Position numbers and translations under genes: made by a program
Assembly: GCA_030549205.1 (NCBI GenBank)
Contig: JAUKTV010000005.1
Span: forward strand, 2,108,001 to 2,172,000
DNA length: 64,000 nt
Reading direction: 5' to 3'
Source: Apiosordaria backusii
Taxonomy: Eukaryota > Ascomycota > Sordariomycetes > Sordariales > Lasiosphaeriaceae
The notes under the pieces: model-generated
Database searches by the model: none
Told to the model about the DNA's origin: nothing
The model's input: the letters and a program-made list of their open reading frames with translations, nothing else
In this document: positions 9,495 to 20,929 of the stretch, piece by piece
How positions within the stretch are numbered: the first letter of the stretch is position 1
Layout of the letters: each line of letters begins with the position of its first letter

Positions 9495-10964
9495 ATGTCC
9501 ACAACAGCCCCCTTCATCCCCTCCTGGAACCAAAAACCCTTCCCCGGCGTCTCCCTCTCCGCCGGCGGCCTCCTCGCTCTCGCCGACCTCCAAACAATAG
9601 CCAAGCGCACCGCCATCACCGGCGGCGCCTCTTGGGCAGACGCGTTCCTCCTAGCACCGGGTCTTCACTACCAGCAAGCCGCCGGTGATTTGTTTCGAAA
9701 AGGAAACGGGGGAGCAATCGCCATCACAAAGATAGTCGATCAATCCTCCAACGGGGAGGTAACCCTCGAACTAAACAACGCCGCCACGGCAGAGTACATC
9801 CAGAGCATAGCCAAACCCGGGCAAGAAGTAATACTAGATATCGGCCGTGCCTCATCAACAGGCAAGCGGTACATGCTCCGGCGATCTGCCAGCGGCAAAT
9901 CTGCCGTTGCCTGGCTTGATGAGGGAAGTGGTGGGTTAGGGTGGTTTTCGCATTTACTGTACCTTTCTACTCTGTTCCTGACGATAGCGACAATAACCCT
10001 GGTGGTTCTATTCAAAGATTGTAAATCCCCCTCTTTCCCCCCTTTTCTGATCAAAATCTGACATAGTACAGGGTGGTGCCTAGTATCAATCCTCGGGTAC
10101 ATGACCTCCCGCCTGCTCAACATCTACATCATCAAGCGCCGCACCGCCTCCCCCCGCGAAGACGACGATCCTTTACCCACACCCAAGCTCACCCAGTACC
10201 ACTCCCAATCCTCCTCCACCTCAAATTCCCACCACTCTTCTGGGTCTAGACACCGCAGCCGAAGCCGCATCTCCCTCTACGCCCACCGCGCAGCCTCCTA
10301 CCTCATCTCCTTCGGCGACGACAAAACAGCCGTCCGCCTAAGGGGGAAGATGTCAGACTTGCGCGCAGTAACCTCCGACGCCTGGTTGAGAAGTAAAACA
10401 AATGTAGAGGGCTACCTCGAAGCAGCAGCAAAGTTGATCGTCTGGGTTGTTGCCGCGTTATCAGGGAATATGACGCAGGTGGGGAGCTTGATGATGATGG
10501 TGCTGTTAATTTTGAGCGCGGGGTTGTTGGCGGTGAGTAACAGCCGGGCTGGGGGGGTGAGGGTTAATGGGCGGGTTGCGAAGCTTGGGAAAGAGGGGGA
10601 TGTGGAAACGGGGGAGAAAACAGGTAAAGGGGCCGCCGGGTTGGGGTCGACGTCAACGAGTTTGGAAAGCTTGGGGGATGGGGGTGGTGATGAGAGGAGG
10701 GGGAGGGGGGATGAGTACAGGCCTGCTACTGCTGCGGTGGACTCGAGGGTGGGAGAGGAGGTAAGGGCGGGGAGGGCGGGAACCTTTGGGAGGCCGGTGG
10801 TGGATGAGCAGGTGAATGGGAGTGCAAAGGGTGCTCCTCCTCCTCCACCGCCACCGGTCGTGAATAGGGGGAGAAATCCGGTGGATTCAGCAGAGAGGGG
10901 CGAAGCCGGGCATATGCATGTCAAGTGGAAGGAAGGGCTGGAACGACCGGGCCAACGGGCGTGA
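9495..10964 (+). CDS. Multi-pass membrane protein of unknown function
   Basis: Two exons, 9495-10020 and 10072-10964, around a 51-base intron starting GTAAAT and ending ACAG; the joined product is 472 residues. A soluble N-terminal part (about 150 residues) is followed by two close hydrophobic helices spanning the splice junction (about residues 150-200). A Ser/Arg-rich loop comes next, then one or two more helices near AAAKLIVWVVAALSG and MMMVLLILSAGLLAV. The C-terminal tail is Gly/Glu-rich and disordered, with a run of seven prolines. The intron joins the first helix pair in frame (TGG codon across the junction), which supports the model. I do not recognise the family; it looks like a fungal conserved membrane protein. 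Third codon positions switch from C-rich at the 5' end to G-rich at the 3' end. Confidence 0.75.
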
Positions 10965-11629
10965 TCTGTAAGGTTTCGGGGCTGATTTGGGGTCATTGCT
11001 TGGTGTGGAAGGCGATAGAAGAAGAGTGTTTATGTGGGCGTGATGGATATGGGAGCATGGGACTGCAATGAGCTTCCTGGTTGTGTAATCTTGGCTTGTT
11101 CGTATTCTGGAAAGGTTAGCGGCGATAAGGACAGAGACACGAGTGTACATGGCTTGTGAAAAAGATACAATGAATTCTGTTAAGACAAGTACCAGCTCTG
11201 TTTTGGGGCACTGTGTGGGCACTATGGCTGTTGAAGGTTTGAACACGGAGTTCAAGTTAATCTCCAGTTCAATACATTGGGCAGGAAAAAGGCGGTTCTT
11301 GTAACCATGGAATCAACATATTGTTCAGATTGCAGGCACTCATATGACTGTGGGGCTTCAAGTTGTTACAAGGAACGCATGTTGACACTTTGTGTCAATA
11401 AAGTTATTGATCCTAGGCACAACACCCCCGGCTGATATTGTAGGAGCCAACAAATCTCGAATTTGGGGGTATAAAACATTTTTGGCCACTTTGAAACGTA
11501 GCCTGGTCTAGTAAAAACGGCAATCCAAGGCGGGCTCACCCGTCTGCCAGGTTGGTCTCCCGTTGACCGGCCATCGAGCTTCAATACTGTCAGTAGGTTT
11601 GACTACATGCATTAGCTCAGTCGGTCCAG
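10965..11629. other. Intergenic between convergent genes
   Basis: 665 bases between two gene 3' ends. No gene or structured element supported. Confidence 0.6.
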
Positions 11630-12997
11630 TTAAACAGGCCCAATCTGGAAAGTGTCCGTTTGTGATATTCTCTGGTCCTTCATAACCTCCCAGAATTCCT
11701 CGTTATACTTTTGAAGCTCATCATCCTCTGTAGCTTCAACTTCTGGCTGCTCGAATGCCGCAATCGCACTTTCGAGAGCTTCTTTAGGGAACCCGGTAGC
11801 GTTCAAAAGCAAGTCAAATCTTGACTCGGGGGTAGCTAATGGGTCGAGCTGAGCGGCAAATGTATACGTCCGCTCCGCTTGTGAGGGCTTGACGATATGG
11901 ACGGTCTTGGTAGGTTTGCCTGTCGGAAAGGGCGAGACAAAAACAACATTGGTGACCGCCGCGTTGACGTTAGCAAGCTCAACGGGTGTCTTGTTCTTTT
12001 CTGAAATATCCCACCTCATGATTTGGCCTCTAGGGTGGCCCGTAAGTATGACTGTCCCATCATAGCTCATGTTCAGGCAAGAAGCCGGCCCGACTTCTGG
12101 CGGAGTTGCCCCAAAAGGTGACTCTATCTGTACGACAGTTGATGCCTCTTCTGAGGAAGGCCCCAAGAGAGGCTTCTCGGCAAACAGTTCTGTTACGAAG
12201 AGTGTGCCGTCCTCACAGGACACGCAGACAGCCCGCGATGAGGGGTCTAAAGAGACGCAGAGAGGGAACTTGGGAAAGATGAGAGTTCGCAAGGCGTCGC
12301 CGGTTTGGTAATTCCAAATGATACAAGACTTGTCCTTGCTCGCCGACACGCAAAAGTTCGTGTTAGAACTGACACTTGAATTTGCGGACAGGGCCGTGAT
12401 AGCCGCTCTGTGGTTGGAGAGGCTCTTCTCCGGCTCCGGCTCGGCGGCCGAGTCCAGCTCTAAAAGCTGGGACATGGACCACACGTGAATATCGGAGTCA
12501 TCGGAGCCTGTGAGAATATGAGTGGGTGTGGCAACCGCGCAGGAAACTGCCTGTACGTGGCGCGCAGGAGTCGACACTAGTCGGCCAGTGCATGTCTGTA
12601 GGATGGTTGGTTAGCTTTAGATGAAAAGGGGATAGTGGCCTAAATTCATGCAAGTTCTCACCTCCCATAACATGAGACGGCCTTCAGCTGTGCCCATGAT
12701 AAGAACATCGCCGGCCAAGGTTACACATCGTATCCTTTCTGGAAAGGCAACAAAGGCCTCCTGGTTTCCGCGTAACCTCGAATAGACGTGTACGTAAGCT
12801 TTGTCCTGCTGCGCGGCAAATACATGTGTCTCGCTCACTGCAAGACAGTTCACTGGAACTGAGCTCTTTTTGAAGGTTGACTTGATCGAATAGGCCGGAC
12901 TCAAAGTGTGGCAGTAGATACCGATATCTTTGGAAATCGCAGTGTTGGAAGAGAGCGGAGGGCCGCAGATGGCCGAAACAAATTCTTCGGACAGCAT
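11630..12997 (-). CDS. IPI3: Pre-rRNA processing WD40 protein Ipi3 (WDR18)
   Basis: Component of the Rix1-Ipi1-Ipi3 complex that acts in the nucleus/nucleolus on pre-60S particles and ITS2 processing. Two exons, 12662-12997 and 11630-12595, separated by a 66-base intron with donor GTGAG, branch GCTAAC and acceptor CAG; 433 residues. WD-type repeats end in characteristic blades such as LMLWE, IHVWS and IIWNY, with HTL-like and SGSDD-like turns (LTGSDDSDIHVW). The C-terminal KPSQAERTY segment and acidic tail resemble fungal Ipi3. The start was taken at ATG 12997; the frame extends eight codons upstream without an ATG. Confidence 0.85.
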
Positions 12998-14560
12998 TTT
13001 CTCCTTTCTCTGTGGAAGCAAGAGAGTCTATCCCTTGCGTCGACCTCGTTTTGTCGGTGAGCTAGCTGCTTCTCGTTTTCCTCCCGTCCCACACCAAAAC
13101 CCGGACAGCCGTTTCAGAGAATTGCGCAACAAGCCAACCACTAGGGGAGACAGTGTCGTCCAGTTCTTGCGGTCTCAAGTGGCGCCAATGACGGGCAGCC
13201 GTCAGTTGAAATTCCGGCCGGTGAGTGCAGCTGGTTGCACGAACCCACTTGTGTATCGCCGTGAGACAGTAACGCCCTTGGTTCGCCCTAGATCAGAGCA
13301 CGGAACCAGAAAAGAAGAAAGCAAGGAAAATCTCTTTTTGGTCCAACGGTAAACCGGCCGCAAGATGGGATATTTTTGAAAAATCGGGCGTCACTATTGA
13401 CGTGTGTCGGGTGGTGATCTCTTTGATATCCGTCTCCCTGTGAAGTTGAAATTTTTACCCATCTTTTTTTGCTTGCTTTTCCCATGCCCGCTAGCGCGCA
13501 GCACCTCGGGAATTTAGCGCCACGAAACGCACTGACCTCTGTGGGGGATTTCAGGGATCCAGGATCCCCAGTCGATTCCGCGTCGATCTCAGCCGCAAGG
13601 GAAGTCGTCTGGGGGGTGCGGGAGAGTGCTGTAACCCTGGACGGGATCGCGGTTTTCCATCGCTGGGGGTTCATCTGAGCCTGGAAATCTCAGACTTACA
13701 ACCTGAAAGCTCGCTGTGTCCGGGTCTGTTTGCAACCTCAACTCAGAGATCAGGAATTTTTGATCAGGCTTTTCTTTTTTGCGCGGTGATCGTTGCCTTT
13801 TTAAAGCCCTCATGCACCGCCGTGGCGTGGCCCTCACCCTCCAGACGCTTTTCCTCGAGTCTGATTTGGCGTAGGGGCCATGGCTCATGCAGCTCTTCGT
13901 TCTCGGCTTGCAGCAGCATCCTGCTTTTTCTGGAGGATGCATCTGGCAGGGCCACTGACGGGAGATAGCACCAACCATCTATCTGCCACCCGGTCACCCG
14001 ACAGGCAGCGCCAATGACGGAGGAGAAGCGATGCGATACGGCCATGCAGGAGGCATGTTTTGATCTGAAGCAAAATCCTTGAGGCCGGGTCGGATATTCA
14101 TGAACCATGTCCGTGTCTCTCTAACGCCAACAAAAGTTAAAATCCACCATCGAGGCGGAATGCCGTGTTGCCTTGAACCTCGCGCCCCCTGCATCAGATA
14201 GACGCAAGGCCGTATGCAGGCGAGCAGCAAGAAGTCTGGACTGTTCAGCTGGCACTGAACCTGTTCGGGAAGCCGACAGACAGCATGAACCCACAATCCG
14301 TGGGAGAGGGGACCTCCAGCAGCTGCCAATGGATGGTGCCATCTCCACCTCCATGCGACCTCCGAGTCTCCTCGTCATATCTCCATTGTGACGTGTCTCA
14401 GTCTGGAATCTTGCTTTCTTTTCTGTGGTGCAAAGGTGCTTCCGACGGCAGGCACGGTCCCTGCCAGCTCCTGCCCTGTCCGCCCTCCCTCCATTTCGAA
14501 TGAGAGCTGGAGGACTGAGGTGCTAGCTCAAGATGCCATTGCATTGTATTGAACTGCCTT
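12998..14560. other. Divergent upstream region, no gene seen
   Basis: 1.56 kb between divergent start codons of IPI3 and the Ser-rich gene. Several short open frames exist but none has coding character. Probably promoters plus a long leader of the gene at 14561. Confidence 0.5.
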
Positions 14561-17197
14561 ATGATGAGTGCCTATGAGGACTTATACGAGCCGTGGTCCA
14601 GGTCTAATTCCCCAAGATGCCAGGACCCAGCAACAGCAATACATCGCCGACAGCCCCTTGGCTCCCCTGCGACTTCCATGCCGGATCCCGAAGTTGCGGT
14701 TACACTGGTTCCTGCCTCCCGCAGCGTCATAGCGCACGAGCACTCTCCGTACCAGGCAAGCTTCACCCAGGGCAGGGCACGAAGGGCAAGAAGCAGGAGC
14801 ACGCACAGGAGGAGCCCCAGTCTCGGACGATCTGCACAGGGGCCTCCCCCACGACGATCAGTCTCGAGCATGAAAATACTTTTCCCCTTGACTCTCTCCC
14901 CAACTTTGCAGACTCAGACAGATCCCATGGATATGTCGACCACGTCCAATGCAGAGTCGATCTGTTCTTCAGCCAGTACCAACGAGATGGACCTTATCAA
15001 TAATGAACCCCTGGCTGACTGCAACTTCCCCGAGATGCTCGTGCGGGATCTCGAGACTTCAGAAGTTGTGTTTAGGACAAAGTCCATGACCGCTGGCTGC
15101 CCATCCGCAACTTTTGCAACATCAAGCGAAGATGAGGGCGGTCCACAGCCTGGAAGAGCGATCGCTCGTCCTCCAACACCAATGTACCAATTCTCAACCG
15201 ACAAATCCCGACCAAACTCAGTAATAGCGAGTCGACCAGGCTCATATGACGAGCCATCTGATGAAGAGCACGCAGGGGAAAGAAGCGAGTCTACTGCCTC
15301 TTTGAGCATGGGGTCTGAAGGCATGGACCCGCCGCCGACCATTCGAATGCGAGGGCATTCCATCACTACAGCTGCTACTTCAGTTTCCGGCCGACGGTCC
15401 TCGTCTTTTTCGCAAAAGATGCACTGGCGCTCTTCTCCGTCCACGCCGCCTTCTTCCCCAGCTATGACCCAAACTCATCACGGCACATGGTTCGATGCTG
15501 ACGGGGAGGGTGATGCCACTATCAACTCACGAATCCAGGAGCCATTGCATGCCCGGCAAGGTCGAGATGCCCAGAGTCCCGTTGGTGGCCATAGTGCCGT
15601 AATCAATACGTTCTCATACAATGATGAGATGACGAGACACACCGAAGCTATTGCCTATCACCTTCGTCCGAACAGTCCAAACTCTTATGAGCGGCCTCGT
15701 ACACCCAGCAGTCAAATGAGTCAACTGATTCGAGAGAGGCCGCGGATAGTCAATATTCCACCCACGGCAATTCCCAAACGACAGTCGTCACTTAATCGGG
15801 GACACATTCGCACAATGTCTGGCAGCTCAATGGCACCGAGCGTTCGTGGTGGACTAGGGAGGGCGTCGCTGGGTCAGCTGGTACCTTCCGCTAGCATGCA
15901 GGTCCTCGGTGTGCGGCATGGAGACAGGTTCGGCGAAATCTCACGCCCACCTTCCAGGGGTCGAGATGGTGATCATGTGTACACTCGGCGGCCAGATGGG
16001 ACTTTCTTCCCTGACAATCTCAGTGAAAATGTCTTCCTGGATGACGATGAGGAAATACGCGCAACAGGTGTCTATAACCAGCCCCTACACACCAAACAAC
16101 GCACACATTCTTTCAGTGGAAGACCCTCTGGCAGCGCAACCACCAATCTCCCAGAAATGCAACACACTACACATTCGACGGCATCATACACATGGCCAGG
16201 GGTTCCTCTACCGCCCGATGTACTCGAAGTCCTTCGAGTTTCGATTTCCTGTTTCCCAGAAACCATGCTGACCACCTCCAGCCTGACAATTGACAATATC
16301 CGAACATATTCAAAGAAGCTCAGGCATGGAGGGAACCCGGAGAGTGATTTCATGAGTGACGACCGGTCTCTATATTCATCGACAGGCAGCAGCCTCAAGC
16401 CACAGTCATTGAGAAAGTGGAAGCTTCACTGGTTCGGACAAAGTCACAAAATCAATAAACAGCAGCAACACCAACGTCACCAGTCCCAGGTGGTCTCTAG
16501 GAGCTCCGTTGATGCCGAGGCTCTCGCAACAGCCCGGTGTCTCAGAAAGACCACCGAGGCCTCATGGATGCCCATCAGGGCTATTTTCCCCTTCGGCTCT
16601 GACTACCTTTGCGATGCCCTTTACGCACACGTCTTGGCATTTAACTACATTGGCACATTATGCCCACCACCACCACGAATGTCACCCCTACGTTCCCAGG
16701 CGTCTGGGTCGGCGGGCCATCGTCCTTCCGGTTCTTCTCTAGACGACCCAAGCAGCAAAACCAGAGTGCCCAAGAAGGCAGCTAGCGTGCTCGGTATGCA
16801 AGATAATAACCTCCACAACAGACCAACAAGTCCTAGCGGCGGTCCACATCATCAACGCAGTAGATCACGTCGATTTCTAAGACGAGATAGTCACGGGAGA
16901 GGCTCGCTAAGATCGAGGGGCAGCACTGCTTCTGGATTTGAGGGGAACGGCAGCAGCAATGGGAACAGCTTGGGGGCTCCCGGGATGCGAGAATTGCATA
17001 ATGGGCTGGCCAAGTGCATTGCGCTACTTGTTTCGACACTGAAAAAAACTGAGACGGGCGATTTGCAAGGAATTGAAAGTGGCGGAGATGCCAATACACT
17101 TCTTATCAGGGAGAGAGAGGTGCATGATGAGTCAGGTGAGGTGGATGTACTTTTGCTACGGGCGCTCTGCGAGGTGGTGAGAATTTCCGAGGCATGA
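14561..17197 (+). CDS. Large Ser/Pro-rich, mostly disordered protein
   Basis: A single frame of 878 residues from the tandem ATG at 14561/14564 to TGA 17195. Most of it is low-complexity Ser, Pro, Arg and Thr sequence with SPS, RRRS and SRPxS motifs, probably heavily phosphorylated. More ordered islands occur near residues 560-600 (PPDVLEVLRVSISCFPETML), 670-710 (WMPIRAIFPFGSDYLCDALYAHV, a helical block) and at the C-terminus (GLAKCIALLVSTLKK and a terminal helix). The ordered islands are probably conserved pieces of a fungal-specific family, but I do not recognise it. A cryptic intron ending in TTTGCAG near 14921 cannot be excluded. No catalytic motif seen. Confidence 0.7.
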   Translation: MMSAYEDLYEPWSRSNSPRCQDPATAIHRRQPLGSPATSMPDPEVAVTLVPASRSVIAHEHSPYQASFTQGRARRARSRSTHRRSPSLGRSAQGPPPRRSVSSMKILFPLTLSPTLQTQTDPMDMSTTSNAESICSSASTNEMDLINNEPLADCNFPEMLVRDLETSEVVFRTKSMTAGCPSATFATSSEDEGGPQPGRAIARPPTPMYQFSTDKSRPNSVIASRPGSYDEPSDEEHAGERSESTASLSMGSEGMDPPPTIRMRGHSITTAATSVSGRRSSSFSQKMHWRSSPSTPPSSPAMTQTHHGTWFDADGEGDATINSRIQEPLHARQGRDAQSPVGGHSAVINTFSYNDEMTRHTEAIAYHLRPNSPNSYERPRTPSSQMSQLIRERPRIVNIPPTAIPKRQSSLNRGHIRTMSGSSMAPSVRGGLGRASLGQLVPSASMQVLGVRHGDRFGEISRPPSRGRDGDHVYTRRPDGTFFPDNLSENVFLDDDEEIRATGVYNQPLHTKQRTHSFSGRPSGSATTNLPEMQHTTHSTASYTWPGVPLPPDVLEVLRVSISCFPETMLTTSSLTIDNIRTYSKKLRHGGNPESDFMSDDRSLYSSTGSSLKPQSLRKWKLHWFGQSHKINKQQQHQRHQSQVVSRSSVDAEALATARCLRKTTEASWMPIRAIFPFGSDYLCDALYAHVLAFNYIGTLCPPPPRMSPLRSQASGSAGHRPSGSSLDDPSSKTRVPKKAASVLGMQDNNLHNRPTSPSGGPHHQRSRSRRFLRRDSHGRGSLRSRGSTASGFEGNGSSNGNSLGAPGMRELHNGLAKCIALLVSTLKKTETGDLQGIESGGDANTLLIREREVHDESGEVDVLLLRALCEVVRISEA

Positions 17198-18007
17198 GAG
17201 AGCATGTCTGGATGTATTTGGGATGGATTTAATGTTGAATGAGGTGTCTACTAGACAGGACAGGCGGGGGTATTTTGGTGGCGCAGGTTGGGCGGTTATG
17301 TATGGGTGGGAAGGTTTTAGGCTTGATAATACCCCTTTTTCACGCCGGCATGAGAAAAGGGAAAGGAATATGTGTAAAATACCGTGGCTTCGGCCTTATA
17401 ATGGTGTATTTGCATGCAATCTGTTGACTTCATTGCCCCAAGAAAACATGGGACTTTGCCGTTCAGTTGATGTCTCCACAATGTTCCTGTTGGTGTTCTG
17501 GAAGGCCGCAGATCGAAGCTGTCACTGCATGCCAAGCGATCACTTGCAGGGACATGTCCTTGCCGTTTTGGTCCGTTGGTGGGTCAGCACGGATGACATC
17601 TCCACGACTCCACCAGACTATTTTCAACGCTTGATTTTATCTTCCGATCTCTCTCGGAGGCCAAGACGAATTTTGACCACCACTTCCGGACTCCACTGCA
17701 CGGGTCCGCTCCGTATTCCTCCTTTCCGACCCTTGGCGCGGCCCGAGCCTTCCAAACGCCGAGAGACTTCGGACGATGAAACACAGGTCCCAAGACTTTG
17801 AAAGTATCGGCAATTAGGGACGCGTACACTCTATGAGAAACGCGCTCAGAAAGTGGCCGGCACAACTGCTAAGTACTCGGAGTCTTATATTGTGACTTGA
17901 ATTGAAAGGAGAGAGTAATCTGTTCGGCCCGCACCCGTCTATTTTCCACCTTTTCCCACTTGACTGGCTTTCTAATCTGAGTCTTTGGCCTTAGCCCCTG
18001 CACAGAG
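17198..18007. other. Intergenic, promoter of the Zn2Cys6 gene
   Basis: 810 bases. Its left part is presumably 3' UTR of the Ser-rich gene and its right part the leader of the transcription factor. No gene seen. Confidence 0.55.
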
Positions 18008-20929
18008 ATGGAGACTTCAGAACAAGCCCCCGCGGGCCCTCGGCCCAGAGTCACGAACGCCTGCGAGGCCTGCCGGTCGGCCAAGGTTAAATGCATGGCG
18101 AGCAACCAGCTGGGGATATGTAAGAGGTAGGTTTATCTGTTGGCATTCATGAGCTTGAGCTATCACACCATTCCCACGATTCTGTTTGTCTGGGCCCCCC
18201 ACTCCTTCCTATTTGCGGCCGAAGAACTTGTTGTGTTCTCATCCTGTCCATTCTTATTAACAGCGATTAACTTATCTTCTATAGATGCCTGGATTCTAAA
18301 AGAGAGTGCATCTTCAAAACTGGACCTCGAACTCGAAGACCACGACAGTCTAAGCGGTATGATAATATTTTCATGAACTCCCACCAAAAAACACAAGGTC
18401 TATACCGCAGGCCCTTCTATACACATTCATTTGTTGACAACATTCCCTTCAACCCATAAAGATCAGACTCCTCCGCCAACCCAGCAGCTCCTACAAAACC
18501 CCTCCCACCACCACCAGGCCCCTCAAAGACCTTCACAATCGACATCCCAATGCCAGCAGACGACGACGTGACCGACAGCTTCGAGGTCCTCCGCCTAGCT
18601 CACGAGTCCTCTGTCAACAACCTCGTCCCCCACATATCTTCAGGGGACGACGACGATGATGATGACGAGCCCATCTACGACTATGACTACGACGGCACTG
18701 GCACCCAGGAAAGCAACATGGACTGGCTTAACAACAGCGAGCACCACGCCTCCGCTTCCAACTGCGGCTCGGTGGCCTCCCATGCCTCTTCACTGCCGGT
18801 AGGCGCATCAGCTTTATCCACTCCACCTAGTAGCACCGCCCCTACTAGCAACAGTGGTGGTGGTACCGCGGGGAAATTCAAGCAAAAAAGCAGAATGGTT
18901 GCCAGCTTGGGGTTGCAGCCTCAGTTCAACGTTGACTCGGCGGGGAAGTTACTGGCTACGTTTATGGGGGTGATGCTCAATCACTTTCACTGCTTGGTCA
19001 TCGACCCGGAGAAGGATACTGTGGCGAGTTTGGCGAAGGAGAGGCCGTTTGTGCTGTTGGCTGTGCTGGCTGCTGCGAGCGGGAGCAGGACGTTGCAGGG
19101 GCATAGTTTGTATGATGAGGAGTTTAGGAAGATTTTGGGGTTGAAGTTTGTGGCGGGCGGCGAGAGGAGTTTGGAGTTGTTGCAGGGGTTGGTGGTTTAT
19201 GTTGCTTGGTGGGTTTACTTCTTACCAAAGAAAGTGATGATAGTTATGAAAGCTGACAAAGGAGCATGAGGCAGGTATCCGTTTCATCTTCGGCCGAAAA
19301 ACAAGCAAGCATATCAGTACATCAGGATGGCAGTCGATATTGTCTTTGACCTCGAGTTGAACGAAGACCCGGGAACGGATCATATCGATATCCCACCCAC
19401 TCCCGAAAGACTGGAAGAAATCAGGACGTATATAGCGTGTTATTACCTTGCTTCGTCGTACGTTCCCCCCTCCTAAATTTTCTCACCTACGCTATCTCAC
19501 AAGCAAAGATTCGCCTCCACATGGGGCCGCACCCCCTCCCTAATCTACAACGCCTACACCGCCCACTGCTGCGACATGCTCTCCCGCCACAGCTCCCTCA
19601 AAGGTGACCAGATCCTCGTGTGGCAGGTTAGACTCCAGCGTCTGGTGGAGGAAACCAACGACCTCCGGCGCACCCAGCGAGGCGGCGGCGCCCGGTCCCA
19701 ACAAAGTGAATACCAGATCAACCTGATGATAAGAGGGATGGAGACGCAGCTCAAAGAATGGGAGGCTTGCATGAGCGAGGAGCTTAAAAATACTCGTAAG
19801 TGACCCCCCACTGAGGTTACCAAACCTCCCCAATCTCTGGCTCCGGCCGGGTACACTATCCAGCCTGATTCCCCACCCCTTAAACTGCTGTTTTTTCCCC
19901 AGCCTTATCACGCCGTCTTCCCCATCTCACCCCCCTCTATCCCACAACCGTAAAGTTAACGCCTTTCAAGCCTCCATCCGCCTCCCCCTCCTCTTCACCC
20001 CGCTCTTCCTAGCCGGCGCCCCGCTCCTCAAACTCCCCTCCACTAAATACCCTTCTATCAACCCAGCCGAAACCTCCTTCCGCGCCGACCCCGCCCGGTT
20101 ACAATCCATAATCCCCACTTTACAAACCTTTTATGAGTATTTTCTATCCCTCCCCCACCAAGAAATCAACGCGTTCATGGGCCAGGAGTGGGGGAGTTTT
20201 ATCCTGGTGGTTATCCTCGGGTTTCGGATGAGTTTCCCGTTGGCGGTATGTCCTGGGTGGGATGATAGACTGGCGAGGGAGAGGTTGGGTATGGGGGGGT
20301 ATTTGAGGAGGATGTGTGAGGTTACTGTGGAAGTTGGGGAGGGTGAGGGGGGGAGTAATAAAAAGGGGAAGGGGCAAAAGGAACAGGACGGGGGGAACAA
20401 AAGTATGGATGTGTTGAGTGCGAGTAGGATTGTGTTGGGTGTGGTGAGGAAGAAGTTTGAGCGGAGGGTGGCGAGGGTGGAGAGGGAACGGGAGGAGAGG
20501 GAGAGGGAGGAGAGGGAGGAGAGGGAACAGCAGAGGGGGTTTATAGGGAAGGTTGTGGGGGGTGTTACTGCTGCTGCTGGGTTTGGGATGGGCACGGGAC
20601 AGCAGCAACCGATGGGGGGACAACAACAGCATCAGCAGCAACATGATCCGAGTATTGGGGGCTGTCCGATGATGGATGGGAGCATGGACGGGTATTATGC
20701 TTATTGGGATGAGACGTTTACGAATGCTACTACTGGTGTTGGTGCTGGTGCTGGTGGTGGTTTTCAGGTGCCGGCTGGGCATACGACTGTTGGAGCAGGT
20801 GGAGGGACAACAGAACAGATACAGCAACAGCAACAGCAAATGTTGCCGCAGGTGAGTAATGATCTCTGGGCTACGATGACTATGGCTTGGGCGCAGGGGG
20901 ATATGACTTTTGATGGGATGGGACAGTGA
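18008..20929 (+). CDS. Zn(II)2Cys6 fungal transcription factor, apparent one-base frameshift in last exon
   Basis: Nuclear DNA-binding regulator. Exons: 18008-18126, 18285-18356, 18462-19208, 19275-19457, 19509-19795 and 19903-20929. The zinc cluster is CEACRSAKVKC (exon 1) followed by ICKRC and REC (exon 2), spacing C-x2-C-x6-C-x8-C-x2-C-x6-C. A basic linker GPRTRRPRQSKR follows. Exons 3-6 carry the fungal-specific regulatory (middle homology) region, with blocks such as LLQGLVVYVAWYPFHLRPKNKQAYQ joined across an intron. The C-terminus is Gln- and Gly-rich, a likely activation domain. The canonical GTAAGT...CCCCAG splice of the last intron puts exon 6 one base out of frame with the long downstream coding frame; adding one C in the runs at 19920-19923 or 19930-19935 restores it. 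A weak alternative donor at 19800 would also keep frame. Targets are unknown. Confidence 0.85.
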
